Assembly (NCBI RefSeq): GCF_030551255.1
Contig: NZ_CP130630.1
Span: 248,001-312,000, forward strand
Direction: 5' to 3'
Length of the DNA: 64,000 nt
From: Streptomyces sp. NL15-2K
GTDB taxonomy: Bacteria; Actinomycetota; Actinomycetes; Streptomycetales; Streptomycetaceae
The notes below the pieces were generated by a model, which saw nothing but the letters and a program-made list of their open reading frames with translations, searched no databases and was not told the DNA's origin. Made by a program: the position numbers and the translations under genes. Positions 18,527-27,270 of this stretch are shown here, piece by piece (within the stretch, counting starts at the first letter, position 1; the number at the start of each line of letters is the position of its first letter).

Positions 18527-18991
18527 TCAGGCGGTCGCGGACCCGGGCGGCTCCAGCAGCCTGCGCTCCAAGTCACGCAGGTCCTTGGCGATGGACGAGC
18601 GGACCTTGCGCGCCATCACGGGGGCGGCCAGGCGGTAGTAGCGGCCGGCGTCGCCCCGGACGCGGATGCGGGCGAGCGTGCCCTGTGGGTGCGGGGCGAA
18701 GGTGTACGTGACGTGCATGGGCATCGGGCCCGCCACGGACACCATGTCCAGCAGTTGGGGCGGCTCGTGTGCGGCGATGCGCAGCACATAGTCGATGCGC
18801 CTGCCGAGGAAGTACGCGGTGCGGGTGACCTCAGCCCCGACGCCGAAACCACCCCCGTCCGCCTCGCTGGTCAGCTCCGCGGTGCGGATGCCCTGCGTCC
18901 ACTTGGGGTCGTTGCGCCAGTCCATGGCGTACGCGGCCACGCGGTCGGGTGGCAGCCGGATCACGCGCTCCGCCGTCTCGTCGATCGCCAT
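18527..18991 (-). CDS. SRPBCC (START-like) family protein
   Basis: The ATG at 18991 has GGAGG 6 nt before it. The 154-residue protein fits the polyketide-cyclase/dehydrase-like START fold: AERVIRLPPDRVAAYAMDWRN (beta1-helix), then WTQGIRTAELT, MHVTYTFAPHPQGTLARIRVRGD, and a long C-terminal helix MARKVRSSIAKDLRDLERRLL. It is a hydrophobic-ligand-binding fold; the ligand is unknown. It is the third gene in a minus-strand run with a TIGR03086 protein and an AHSA1-like protein, divergent from an ArsR gene. Confidence 0.82.
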   Translation of the reverse strand: MAIDETAERVIRLPPDRVAAYAMDWRNDPKWTQGIRTAELTSEADGGGFGVGAEVTRTAYFLGRRIDYVLRIAAHEPPQLLDMVSVAGPMPMHVTYTFAPHPQGTLARIRVRGDAGRYYRLAAPVMARKVRSSIAKDLRDLERRLLEPPGSATA

Positions 18992-19034
18992 TGCGTCCTC
19001 CGATCCTGCGCGCCGGATGCCGTCCTGCGGGCGG

Positions 19035-19607
19035 TCAGTCGCTCCACTCAGGATTCCTCCCGCTGGTGCCGAGCGCCCGGCGGAAGGCGGGTTCGCCGGC
19101 GGCGGCGGGTACGGGTGGGCCGAAGCTGCCGTTGGCCCGGGCCTGGTCGGCGATCTTCTCGACCACGCCGAGGACGACCTCGGCGGTCTCCTCGCTGACG
19201 GGGAAGGTCTGCCGGGTGGCGCGGGCCAGGTCCCAGCCGTGCAGGGCGAGTTCCTCCAGGGTGATCGTGGCCGCGAAGGCGGCCGGCATCTCTCCCGGTC
19301 CGAACTCGGTGGTGCCCTCGTAGGCCGCGGGGTCGGCCCAGGCCGCTGCGGCCAGCTCGGCGGCCTCGGCGACGGCAGCGGGCGACATAGACAGGGCGTC
19401 GCCCCCGCCGGCCTGCGGTTCCTTGCGGGCGGCGCGTGCGGACGAGGCCAGGGTTCCGCCCAGGTGGTCGAGGAGTTCGGCGACGGTGAACTTCTCGCAC
19501 GGAGTGCGGTCGCCGAGCTGGTCGCCGCGGACGGCGGAGGCCGTGGCGGAGACCGCGGCGGCACATTCCCGGATGGCGGGGTGCAGTGCGCTGTGCTGGG
19601 TGTTCAT
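19035..19607 (-). CDS. TIGR03086-family (DinB/MDMPI-like) protein
   Basis: The ATG at 19607 is preceded by GGAAGAG. The 190-residue product matches the mycothiol-dependent maleylpyruvate isomerase-like fold: TPCEKFTVAELLDHLGGTL (conserved DH metal region), then ELALHGWDLARATRQ with a further histidine, and a C-terminal FGPPVPAAAGEPAFRRALGTSGRNPEW tail typical of TIGR03086. These are presumed metal-dependent, thiol-linked enzymes of unknown substrate. The gene is flanked by SRPBCC genes on the same strand. Confidence 0.87.
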   Translation of the reverse strand: MNTQHSALHPAIRECAAAVSATASAVRGDQLGDRTPCEKFTVAELLDHLGGTLASSARAARKEPQAGGGDALSMSPAAVAEAAELAAAAWADPAAYEGTTEFGPGEMPAAFAATITLEELALHGWDLARATRQTFPVSEETAEVVLGVVEKIADQARANGSFGPPVPAAAGEPAFRRALGTSGRNPEWSD

Positions 19608-19692
19608 GAGTCTCTTCCTGAGATGAGTCATCGGATGGGCCGGTAGGGGCAGCCTGTGATGTCGGCAGGAGCAGCCCGTGAAGTCGGCGGGG

Positions 19693-20115
19693 TCAGCCCG
19701 TGAAGAAGGGCGCCGGCTTGCCTGTCTCGGCGTAGGCCTTGAGCTGGGTGAACTTCGTCGCCCATCCGTACGTGAAGTCCCGGTAGGCGTCATCGACTGC
19801 CCGGAAGCCGCTGTGCGTGAAGCGGAGGGTGACGTCGCCCTCGGGTTGGGTGAGGACCTCGTAGGTCTGGGTGGTGCCTGTCCAGGGGCCGTTCTCGCCG
19901 GCCAGGACGAGCCGCTTGCCGGGCACGTCCTCGGTGACCCGCAGCCGCCACGGCTCCGGCACTCCGGGGAAGCTCAGCTCGTGCCGGCCGCCCACGCCCT
20001 GCTCGGCGGTGGCGGTCGTGGTGAACCAGCCGTGGATGCCCTCGGTCGTGGAGATCGCCGTGTAGACGGCGTCCGGGTCGGCCTCGATGTGCAGTTGCAT
20101 AGCGATGTCCGCCAT
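19693..20115 (-). CDS. SRPBCC / AHSA1-like protein
   Basis: The ATG at 20115 has GAGGAG 7 nt before it; the upstream ATG at 20157 has no such site. The 140-residue product starts MADIAMQLHIEADPDAVYTAI and has the AHSA1-type WFTTTA segment and a C-terminal helix region YGWATKFTQLKAYAETG. It is divergent from an ArsR gene with a palindrome in the gap. ArsR-SRPBCC pairs are common in actinomycetes. Confidence 0.85.
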   Translation of the reverse strand: MADIAMQLHIEADPDAVYTAISTTEGIHGWFTTTATAEQGVGGRHELSFPGVPEPWRLRVTEDVPGKRLVLAGENGPWTGTTQTYEVLTQPEGDVTLRFTHSGFRAVDDAYRDFTYGWATKFTQLKAYAETGKPAPFFTG

Positions 20116-20148
20116 GACGTGTGCTCCTCGCTTCAGTCTCATAATCAC

Positions 20149-20208
20149 TTTAGCCATGACTAAAATGACACACCTTCTGCGGCAAATTCAAGTGGCGGCT
20201 AAAATGAT
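20149..20208. promoter_or_regulatory. Putative ArsR operator with a repeated half-site
   Basis: TTTAG (20149-20153) and CTAAA (20160-20164) form an inverted repeat over the divergent promoter. The half-site CTAAAATGA recurs near 20199, just before the ArsR start. This fits autoregulation. Confidence 0.55.
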
Positions 20209-20212
20209 GTTC

Positions 20213-20539
20213 ATGGATGCGGTACGGGCGGTCGCCGAGCCCAGGCGGCGCGAGATCCTTCGCCTGGTATGGGACGCAGAGCTGTCCGCGGGCGAGATCG
20301 CGGAGCGTTTCGACGTCACCTTCGGAGCGGTCTCCCAGCACCTCAAGGTGCTCAGGGACTCCGGCCTGGTTACGCTGCGCCAGGACGGCAAAAAACGCTT
20401 CTACCAGGCCGACCGTGAAGCCATGGGACCGCTCGCCGACTACCTGCAGTCCATGTGGGCCGCCAAGCTCGACACGCTCGCCGAACTGGCGGAGGCAGCC
20501 GAGCGGGCCGAAGAAGCCGAACAGCCCGAGACCACTTGA
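20213..20539 (+). CDS. ArsR-family winged-helix regulator
   Basis: The ATG at 20213 gives the usual family start MDAVRAVAEPRRREILRLV and 108 residues. ATGs at 20204 and 20207 are alternatives that would add MMF. The helix-turn-helix is AGEIAERFDVTFGAVSQHLKVLRDSGLV, here described as residues ~27-54, followed by the wing VTLRQDGKKRFYQ. There are no obvious metal-binding cysteines, so it is the SRPBCC-linked type rather than a metal sensor. The next SRPBCC gene starts 11 bp downstream. Confidence 0.9.
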   Translation: MDAVRAVAEPRRREILRLVWDAELSAGEIAERFDVTFGAVSQHLKVLRDSGLVTLRQDGKKRFYQADREAMGPLADYLQSMWAAKLDTLAELAEAAERAEEAEQPETT

Positions 20540-20550
20540 GGGGCAAGCTC

Positions 20551-20991
20551 TTGAGCACGACAGACGTGGTGACGGTCGAACGGCGCATCGCCGCACGGCC
20601 CGAGACGGTGTTCTCCTTCTTCACCGACCGGGACAGGTGGCTGTCCTGGATGGGCAGCGACGGCGAGTTCACCTTCGAGCCCGGCGGCTCCTACCGGACG
20701 AACGTCAACCGCGACAACGTCGCCGAGGGCCGCTTCGTCGAGATCGACCCGCCCAAGCGGCTGGTCTTCACCTGGGGCTGGGCCGAGGGCGGGATGCCCG
20801 TGCCGCCCGGCTCGACGACGGTGGAGATCACCCTCGAACCGGTCGACGGCGGCACCTTGCTGCGCCTGGTCCATCGCGGCCTGCCCACCCGGGAGGCGAG
20901 CGCCGCACACGAGGAGGGCTGGGCCCATTACGTGGATCGGCTCGCAACCGTGGCAGCGGGCGGCGACCCCGGGCCAGATGTCTGGATGTGA
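20551..20991 (+). CDS. SRPBCC / AHSA1-like protein paired with ArsR
   Basis: The TTG at 20551 has AGGGG about 9 nt upstream and begins an N-terminus typical of the family (VERRIAARPETVFSFFTDRDRWLSWMG). The product has 146 residues. Further features are FEPGGSYRTNV, RFVEIDPPKRLVFTWGW, and a C-terminal helix EEGWAHYVDRLATVAAGGDPG. It forms an operon with the ArsR gene. The ligand or activity is unknown. Confidence 0.87.
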   Translation: MSTTDVVTVERRIAARPETVFSFFTDRDRWLSWMGSDGEFTFEPGGSYRTNVNRDNVAEGRFVEIDPPKRLVFTWGWAEGGMPVPPGSTTVEITLEPVDGGTLLRLVHRGLPTREASAAHEEGWAHYVDRLATVAAGGDPGPDVWM

Positions 20992-21474
20992 CCCTGCGCC
21001 ACGTCCACACGTCCACACGTCCATGCACAAGCCGAGTTCGGCGTGCCCGCAGCCGGCTGATCACGGGCGCCTCGGGCCCAGCCAGGAGGGCCCGCCTTGC
21101 GATCAGAGGGCCCGGAATCGGTGTCGGCGGATGAGAGGCGGTGGGAGCGTACGACCGCGACCACACTCCCGGCGACGCGGGGGGCGATCCGCCCGCCAAG
21201 ATCACGAAGCGGTCGCGACCGGGGTGCTCCGCGCTCCACACCGCGCGGCGACACACGCCCCTTCGGCTCGTACCTGACGGCGAGCGCGTCACCCGGCCGG
21301 GTGGTCGGCCCGCAGCCCCGCCAGATGCCGGCCTTCAGCAGGACACCGTCCTGGTCGGTCACCGTACAGAGGTGGCGGCCACGGCCGGAAGCAGCCCGTG
21401 CCCCACTCGGCGACGACATGCACAGGTACCGTCGCCGAACGTGACCGTTGACCGGAGGACGAGCCGAGAACGCC
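20992..21474. other. Gene-free, degenerate stretch
   Basis: No reading frame here has a ribosome site or a recognisable domain, and the open frames switch strand and phase. It contains three quick copies of a CCACACGT-like word (CCACACGTCCACACGTCC) at about 21003-21020. It probably represents debris linked to the fructan-locus remnants on its right. Confidence 0.5.
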
Positions 21475-21799
21475 CTTGACGCCGAGGTTGGGTTGGCCTT
21501 GATGTTGTTGGTGGCCAGGTAGTTCCCTATGCCGCTGAGTCGGCCGACCTCGGCGGGCGCACCGGAACGCTGGACCAGGAATGCCTCGTTGTTGCCGTCG
21601 GTGTGCTTGACCCGGATGTGGCTGGAGCCGGGCTGCACCTCGATCCACAGTTGCTGGTGTCGGAGGTGTCGTCGTGGATGGCCCGGGACAGGAAGCCGGG
21701 CCCGGAGCCCTTGATCGTCAGGAAGCTGATGTCGATGACGACGCGGGTGAGCAGGTCGTAGTGGCCCGGCGGGATGTGGATGGCCGCACTGGGAGGTGG
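21475..21799 (-). pseudogene. Fragment of an inulin fructotransferase (DFA-forming)
   Basis: Two frames joined near 21650 give a piece of the right-handed beta-helix enzyme. It shows SAAIHIPPGHYDLLTRVVID, then FLTIKGSGPGFLSRAIHDD, and in the next frame VQPGSSHIRVKHTDG. I recognise this as the N-terminal region of inulin fructotransferase, which turns inulin into difructose anhydride. The rest is missing, and a frameshift separates the parts. Confidence 0.65.
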
Positions 21800-21814
21800 G
21801 TGTGCGTGGGGGCA

Positions 21815-22021
21815 GCGAACGGCGCCCGCGGTCATGCCCGCGATGACCTGCTTCTCGAAGGCCTCGTAGATCGTCGGCTGCGGCAGGAGGACGAGGGTGG
21901 CGGACGCCATCATGGCGCCGTAGTTGACGCTGTAGACGCCCTGGAACTGGGAGACACCGAGGGACACGGTGGTCATGTTCGGGTCGTTGATGCGGGTGAC
22001 CGCGAAGGGGAACGCGTTCCA
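21815..22021 (-). pseudogene. C-terminal fragment of a MalG-type sugar ABC permease
   Basis: The frame reads WNAFPFAVTRINDPNMTTV, then NYGAMMASATLVLLP and VIAGMTAGAVR. This is the conserved end of carbohydrate ABC importer permeases of the MalG family. The N-terminal two thirds are missing. With the neighbouring fructotransferase piece it is the ruin of a fructan uptake/degradation locus. Confidence 0.82.
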
Positions 22022-22048
22022 GACTTACCTGTTCCGTACCCTGGCGGC

Positions 22049-22960
22049 ATGCGCATGCGTCCCACTGTGAGCTGGACCCCTACCGCTGACCTGCCGCCGG
22101 GCACCACGGATCTGGAGCCGGTCGCCGGTGTGCTGAGCACGGGTGGTGTGCTGGTCCTCAGCGGGGCGGGCATCTCCACCGAGTCGGGCATCCCCGACTA
22201 CCGGGGCGAGGGCGGGAGCCTCAGCCGGCACACTCCGATGACCTACCAGGACTTCACCGCCGGCGCCCAGGCCCGGCGCCGGTACTGGGCACGCAGCCAC
22301 CTGGGCTGGCGCACCTTCGGCCGCGCCCGCCCCAACGCCGGGCACCGGGCCGTGGCCGCGTTCGGGCGGCACGGCCTGCTCTCGGGTGTGATCACCCAGA
22401 ACGTCGACGGCCTGCACCAGGCCGCCGGCGCCGAGGGTGTCGTGGAACTCCACGGAAGCCTGGAGCGGGTCGTCTGCCTTTCCTGCGGCGCCTTCAGCCC
22501 GCGCCACGAACTCGCCCGGCGGCTGGAGGAGGCCAATGCGGGCTTCGAGCCGGTGGCCGCCGGAATCAACCCGGACGGTGACGCCGACCTCACCGATGAA
22601 CAGGTCGGCGACTTCCGCGTGCTGCCCTGCACGGTCTGCGGCGGCATCCTCAAACCGGACGTGGTGTTCTTCGGCGAATCCGTTCCGCCACGGCGCGTCG
22701 AGCACTGCCGCAAACTGGTCCGTGAGGCGGCCTCGCTGCTCGTCCTGGGCTCCTCACTGACGGTGATGTCCGGGCTCCGGTTCGTCCGCCAGGCAGCCCA
22801 GGCAGGGAAGCCAGTACTGATCGTCAACCGGGACCCGACCCGGGGCGACCTGCACGCCCTCACCCGAGTGGCGCTCCCCCTGGGAACAGCCCTCACCACC
22901 GTGGCCGGCCGGCTGGGCATCCCCGTCGACGACGAGGCGACGGCCCGGGCGAGGGAGTGA
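22049..22960 (+). CDS. Sir2-family NAD-dependent protein deacylase
   Basis: The product has 303 residues and starts at ATG 22049, with a second ATG 6 nt on. Motifs: LSGAGISTESGIPDYRG (NAD-binding), ITQNVDGLHQ, the catalytic histidine in VELHGSL, zinc cysteines CLSCG and CTVCGG, then KPDVVFFGE and LGSSLTV. The spacing between zinc cysteine pairs is long, as in class II (SIRT4-like) sirtuins. It is monocistronic, with a small hairpin right after the stop. Confidence 0.93.
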   Translation: MRMRPTVSWTPTADLPPGTTDLEPVAGVLSTGGVLVLSGAGISTESGIPDYRGEGGSLSRHTPMTYQDFTAGAQARRRYWARSHLGWRTFGRARPNAGHRAVAAFGRHGLLSGVITQNVDGLHQAAGAEGVVELHGSLERVVCLSCGAFSPRHELARRLEEANAGFEPVAAGINPDGDADLTDEQVGDFRVLPCTVCGGILKPDVVFFGESVPPRRVEHCRKLVREAASLLVLGSSLTVMSGLRFVRQAAQAGKPVLIVNRDPTRGDLHALTRVALPLGTALTTVAGRLGIPVDDEATARARE

Positions 22961-22979
22961 CGGTGACGGGACGTCACCG
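22961..22979 (+). terminator. Hairpin after the sirtuin gene
   Basis: CGGTGACG and CGTCACCG form a perfect 8-bp stem around a 3-nt loop, starting at the base after the stop. There is no U-tract, as is common for high-GC actinomycete terminators. Confidence 0.5.
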
Positions 22980-23394
22980 GAGCACTGGTGGAGTGTCGGT
23001 GTTCGAGAGTTGCAGTATTCGCCGCCTGGCTGGCTAGGTTTTCGTCAGTCGGCTCCCGGAAGGCGGCTTCATCTGGCCCCAGTTGGTGGAGATCAGAAAC
23101 ACGACCGCTCCCTCTGCCGATGGGGCGTTCGCAGCTGTCCCCGCTGCCCTTGGTCCACTCTCTGCAACAAGAGCCGGGCGGCGGCGGGGGGAGGCACCGT
23201 TCTGATGGCAGCGCATGACCAAGCTCAGGACGGGGGGCTGGCTTCTCCGTTCAGGCCGATGTGCAAACCATTCAAACCTTGGGGTACGTCCTCGAAGGCG
23301 CCGCCGACTCGGTCCACGGGGTGAGCTCGAAAGGCAGGCGGTCCACCAGCCGGCTTCGTACAAAACTCGGGGACACAGCAGGATCGACGGTAAC
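22980..23394. other. No recognisable gene
   Basis: Short open frames on both strands show no ribosome site or domain. The right half may be eroded 5' sequence of the IS5 remnant that follows. Confidence 0.5.
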
Positions 23395-23842
23395 TGCGGT
23401 CAGCGTCCGGTCGTCCAAGCAGTACTAAGTGGCACGTACTTGTCCGAGGCCCAGGGCGTCCCGATGGTGGTCGGCGTGTCCGGGGCGAACACCCACGGCA
23501 GCCGGCCCTCAAACCCCTGGTGAAGGGGATACCGGCCGTGCGGTCCCGGCGCGGACCGCGCCGCAGGCGCCCCGGCAAGCTCCGCGCCGATAAGGCGTGC
23601 CACTCCGCCGGCACTCTGTTCTGGCTGCGCAAACGCGGCATCATCCCGCATCGCCCGCCCGGCATCGAGTCTTCCGAACGACTCGGGCGCCACCGTTGGA
23701 AGATCGAGACGTCCATCTCCTGGCTGTTCGGCTACCGCCGCCTCACTGTCCGGTACGAACGCAAAGGCAGCCATTCCTCGCGTTCCTCGGCCTCGCCGCC
23801 GCGCTGGCCTGCTACAAGAAACTCGCCAAACTCACCACGTGA
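23395..23842 (+). pseudogene. IS5-family transposase remnant
   Basis: The 3' part of an IS5-type DDE transposase in at least three frames: SEAQGVPMVVGVSGANTH, then GIESSERLGRHRWKIE with the catalytic glutamate region, SWLFGYRRLTVRYERK, and after a frameshift near 23770 FLAFLGLAAALACYKKLAKL. The front half and the left terminal repeat are not recognisable. Confidence 0.85.
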
Positions 23843-23950
23843 GACATCGTCTTAGGCGGCGAACGCGCCGATCCAGCACTTCTCCGTGCGGCCCGGGGCC
23901 CGTATTTCAATTAGTGCTCGGCAGAGGGGGTGTTGGTGGGAGTCTGAGAT

Positions 23951-24916
23951 ATGACCTCGTGTCTGTCAGGCCGCGTTGCCGCTCGTGCTCTGCGGGCCAA
24001 GTTCGATCAGATCCTGCCGCACTTCGATGAGCGCCGCCGTCGGTTGTACCTGGCCAGTGAGGCGACGGCCCTCGGCCGTGGCGGGATCGTCCGGGTCGCC
24101 GCCGCCTCCGGCACCAGTACTGCAACCATCGCGCGAGGTATGGCCGAGTTGGCCGGTTGCTCCTCACCGACCCTGCGGGTGCGGGCTCCAGGTGCGGGCC
24201 GCAAGCGGCTGACAGACACCGACCCTGGTCTGCTGCCCGCGCTGGAGTCGCTGATCGAGCCGCACACCCGAGGCGACCCCGTCTCCCCGTTGCGGTGGAC
24301 CACGCTGTCGTTACGGGCCCTGGCCTCGACCCTCACCACACAGGGCCACCCGGTCAGCGCTTCAACCGTCGGACACCTGCTGCACACCCTGGGCTACAGC
24401 CTGCAGGGAACCGCGAAGACAACAGAGGGCATCAGCCATCCGGACCGCGATGCCCAGTTCACCCACCTCAATGCCACCGCCGCCGCGTTCCTCAACGATG
24501 CCCAGCCGGTGATCAGCGTCGACACCAAGGCCAAGGAATGGCTCGGCAACCGGGACCGGCCCGGTCGCACCTGGCGGCCGGGCAAGAACGCGATCAAGGT
24601 GGACTGCCACACGTTCACCACCAACGACCAGCCCATGGCGATCCCCTACGGGATCTACGACATAGCCAACAACAGCGGATGGGTCAACGTCGGCACCGAC
24701 CACGACACCGCCCAGTTCGCGGTGGAGTCCATCCGACGCTGGTGGCAAAACCGCGGACGGGCGGACCACCCGAATGCCACCCGGCTCCTGATCACCGCCG
24801 ACTCCGGCGGCTCCAACGACCCCCGCCGCTGGACCTGGAAAAGCAACCTTGCCACCTTCGCACGAGAGAGCGGCCTGGAAATCACGGTCTGTCACCTACC
24901 GCCGGGGACATCGAAG
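23951..24916 (+). pseudogene. ISAzo13-family transposase, 5' portion
   Basis: 322 residues of transposase run to the intron junction. An N-terminal DNA-binding region (EATALGRGGIVRVAAASG) is followed by the RNase-H-like catalytic core: ISVDTKAKEWLGN (first Asp), ITADSGGSN (second Asp), and VCHLPPGTSK at the junction. The frame runs nine bases into the intron before stopping at 24925. The coding sequence resumes in the same frame at 28438, where the conserved WNKIEHR with the catalytic Glu follows. Confidence 0.93.
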
Positions 24917-24990
24917 GTCGGGTAGCCGGAGGGATTCGCACCCTCCGGCTCCCACAGATCCGTACGTGACGATCTCTCGTCATACGGCTC
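24917..24990 (-). ncRNA. Group II intron domains V and VI
   Basis: On the minus strand, 24990-24955 gives domain V: GAGCCGTATGACGAGAG closing through GATCGTC to ACGTACGG, with the AGC-type catalytic triad in GAGCCG. Domain VI follows at 24954-24917 as a GCCGGAGGG/CCCTCCGGC hairpin, ending with CTACCCGAC that contains a candidate bulged branch A. Confidence 0.93.
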
Positions 24991-25002
24991 TTGTCGTCCT
25001 GA

Positions 25003-25672
25003 TCACCAGGCCAAGGAGGGGGAACTGACCCATCTCCACTGCGCGAACATCCCCGGGCGGCGCTTGGCTGCCCGCTGGAAGGCCGCGATGGCCTTCCTCA
25101 TCGCGCGAAACCGTCTGTACTTGTTGCGGAGCCAGCGCACCAGGTAGGCGTTGATGCGCATCAGAAGTGGATACAAGGCCGATCGGTAGAACCGGCCGTA
25201 ATACTGCATCCAGCCCGCGACGATCGGATTGATCCGCTGCGCGAGTTCTTCCACGGTGAGGTTGACCCGCCGGTGAAGCCGCCAGGAACGGACCTCCTCG
25301 CCGAGTCGTTTGAGGGCGTCCCTGCTGACCGCGGGACGGAACGACCATCTGATGCGGCCGTTCCTGTCCCGCATTTGGCGCTGTTGGAACCTGAACCCCA
25401 GGAACGTGAACGACGTGTGCTCGTACGAGCCGCGCCGCAATCCGTCCTGGCAGTACACGATCCGGGTCTTGGCCGGGTGCAGACGCAGCCCGACCTCGGC
25501 CATCCTGTCCGAGAGCGCGGCCAGCACCTGGCGGGCCTGGCGCTCGGTGACGCAGTGCACGACCGCATCGTCCGCATAGCGTTCGAAGGGGACGGTCGGA
25601 AAGTCCCGGACCATCCAGACGTCGAACGCGTAGTGCAGGAACAGGTTCGCCAAAACAGGAGAAACCGGGGCT
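25003..25672 (-). pseudogene. ltrA-like: Group II intron reverse transcriptase/maturase, 3' portion
   Basis: This is the second half of the intron-encoded protein. It resumes right after the conserved PQG block with APVSPVLANLFLHYAFD, then the RT active site FERYADDAVVHC, KTRIVYCQD, and FTFLGFRF. The group II maturase domain X follows (INPIVAGWMQYYGRFYRSALYP). It ends at RWVSSPSLAW with no HNH endonuclease domain. The gene was cut by the IS4-type insertion. Joined to 27931-27261 with one target copy it makes an uninterrupted 446-residue protein. Confidence 0.92.
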
Positions 25673-25682
25673 CCTTGTGGCG
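25673..25682. repeat. Target site duplication, left copy
   Basis: CCTTGTGGCG flanks the left end of the IS4-type element and is identical to 27261-27270. Confidence 0.92.
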
Positions 25683-27260
25683 CAATGCCACGTAGATAAG
25701 TGTTTTGGGATTCTCTTTCCACATGTGCACAGCGACACGCCCGCGTTGGTTGTGGATGGTCAACCGGCATGGCCGCCGTTGTCTGTGGCGGCGATGAAAC
25801 GGGTTATCTTCCTTCTTCATGGGTGGGGTTCGGGGTAGCTCGGCGGTTTCCGGTACGCGGTTGACGGACCGGGTGGGTATCGGGGTTCTGACGCGTCTGG
25901 TCGACCGGGATCTGGTCGATGAAGTATTGGCTGAGACGGGCCGGTTCGAGAAGCGGTCCCGCCTGCTGCCGGCCCGCGTTGTCGTCTACTACGTCATGGC
26001 TCTGTGCCTGTTTTTCGGTGAGTCGTACGAGGAAGTCATCCGTCTACTCGTCAATGGCCTACGGTTCCTGGGGACATGGCGCAAGGACTGGAAGGTCCCC
26101 ACGACAAGTGCGATTTCCCAGGCGCGTCGGCGTCTGGGACCGGATCCTTTGCGGGTCTTGTTCGAGCGGGTGGCTCTGCCGTGTGCTCAGCGGGGCACGC
26201 AAGGAGCCTGGCTGGGCCGGTGGCGGCTGATGGCCATCGACGGGTTCGTGCTGGACATTCCCGATACGCCGGCGAATGACGCGGAGTTCGGACGCTCCGG
26301 CGGGACGAAGAACCCCGCTCCTTTCCCGCAGGTGAAAGTCGTGGGACTTGGCGAATGCGGGACCCACGCTGTGGTGGCCGCCCGGCTGGGGCCCTGGCGT
26401 GTGGACGAGGGCGCCCTCGCAAAAGAACTCGTCACCGACTTCGAGCCGGGCATGCTGATCACCGCTGACCGGGGATTTTACGCCTACCGCCTGTGGGAGG
26501 CCGCCGCCGCGACCGGCGCGGATCTGCTGTGGCGCATGCCCGACGGACCTCATCTCCCGGTAGTCCGGCCGCTGAAAGACGGATCGTACGAGTCCTTTCT
26601 GCTCGACCCAAAAGTCAGGAACCGGCGCGGGAACCAGCGTTACCGCGGATCTGCGCGTATCGAGGAGCCGTCCGGGATCCCGGTCCGTGTCGTCGAGTAC
26701 GAAGTGACCAACCGTGAAGGGAAAGGCGAGATCTTCTGCCTGATCACCACGATCATGGATCCCGACGAGGCCAGCGCCGCCGAACTCGCGGCCGCTTACG
26801 CAGAACGCTGGGAACTCGAATCCAGCCTCGACGAGATCAAGACCCATCAGCGCGGCCGGGGCGGCGTCCTGCGCTCGAAAACACCGGACATGATCGAGCA
26901 GGAGATCTGGGCACTCCTACTGACCCATTACGCGGTCCGACATCTGATGTGCGAGGCAGCAGACCAGGCCGACATCGACCCCGACAGGCTGTCCTTCATC
27001 AGATCACTGCGCATCATCCGCCGCCAGGTCACCGACCAGGCGGGCTTTTCCCCCTCAGCGTCTCACGGAAGCTCTTGAAACAGCCCGCACAGAAATCCTC
27101 GAAAGACTCAACCCGCGACGCCGGCACCGTACCAGCCCACGAGCCGTCAAACGCGTCCACGTCCACGCCTACAGGAAGAAACTCCGCACCGAAACCACCA
27201 TCCACCACCCCGACCCACCCGACATCAAAATCCTCGCCGTTTCTTAACTACGCGGCATTG
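25683..27260 (+). mobile_element. IS4-family insertion sequence, 1,578 bp
   Basis: The left end is CAATGCCACGTAGATAAG. The reverse complement of the right end is CAATGCCGCGTAGTTAAG, so the terminal inverted repeats match at 16 of 18 positions. A 10-bp direct duplication, CCTTGTGGCG, flanks it. It contains one transposase gene and lies inside the intron's reverse transcriptase gene in the opposite orientation to that gene. Confidence 0.93.
25819..27247 (+). pseudogene. IS4-family transposase with a single frameshift near the C-terminus
   Basis: About 410 residues are in one frame: the N-terminal domain (LTRLVDRDLVDEVLAETGR), the DDE core with LMAIDGFVLDIPDT (first Asp), LITADRGFYAY (second Asp), and AAAYAERWELESSLDEIKTH (catalytic Glu in the Y-x2-R-W-x-E-E-like block). 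At about 27047 the run TTTTCCCCC breaks the frame, which then stops at 27078. The next frame continues from FPPQRLTEALETARTEILERL to the natural end KILAVS at 27247. One base too many in the run explains it. Whether this is a true mutation, programmed slippage or a read error cannot be told here. Confidence 0.88.
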
Positions 27261-27270
27261 CCTTGTGGCG
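27261..27270. repeat. Target site duplication, right copy
   Basis: CCTTGTGGCG, identical to 25673-25682, adjoins the right end of the IS4-type element. Confidence 0.92.

Noticed and set aside
25673..27270. Two separate reverse transcriptase genes in the intron
   Set aside because: They are halves of one gene. Deleting the IS4-type element and one 10-bp copy restores a single frame exactly.
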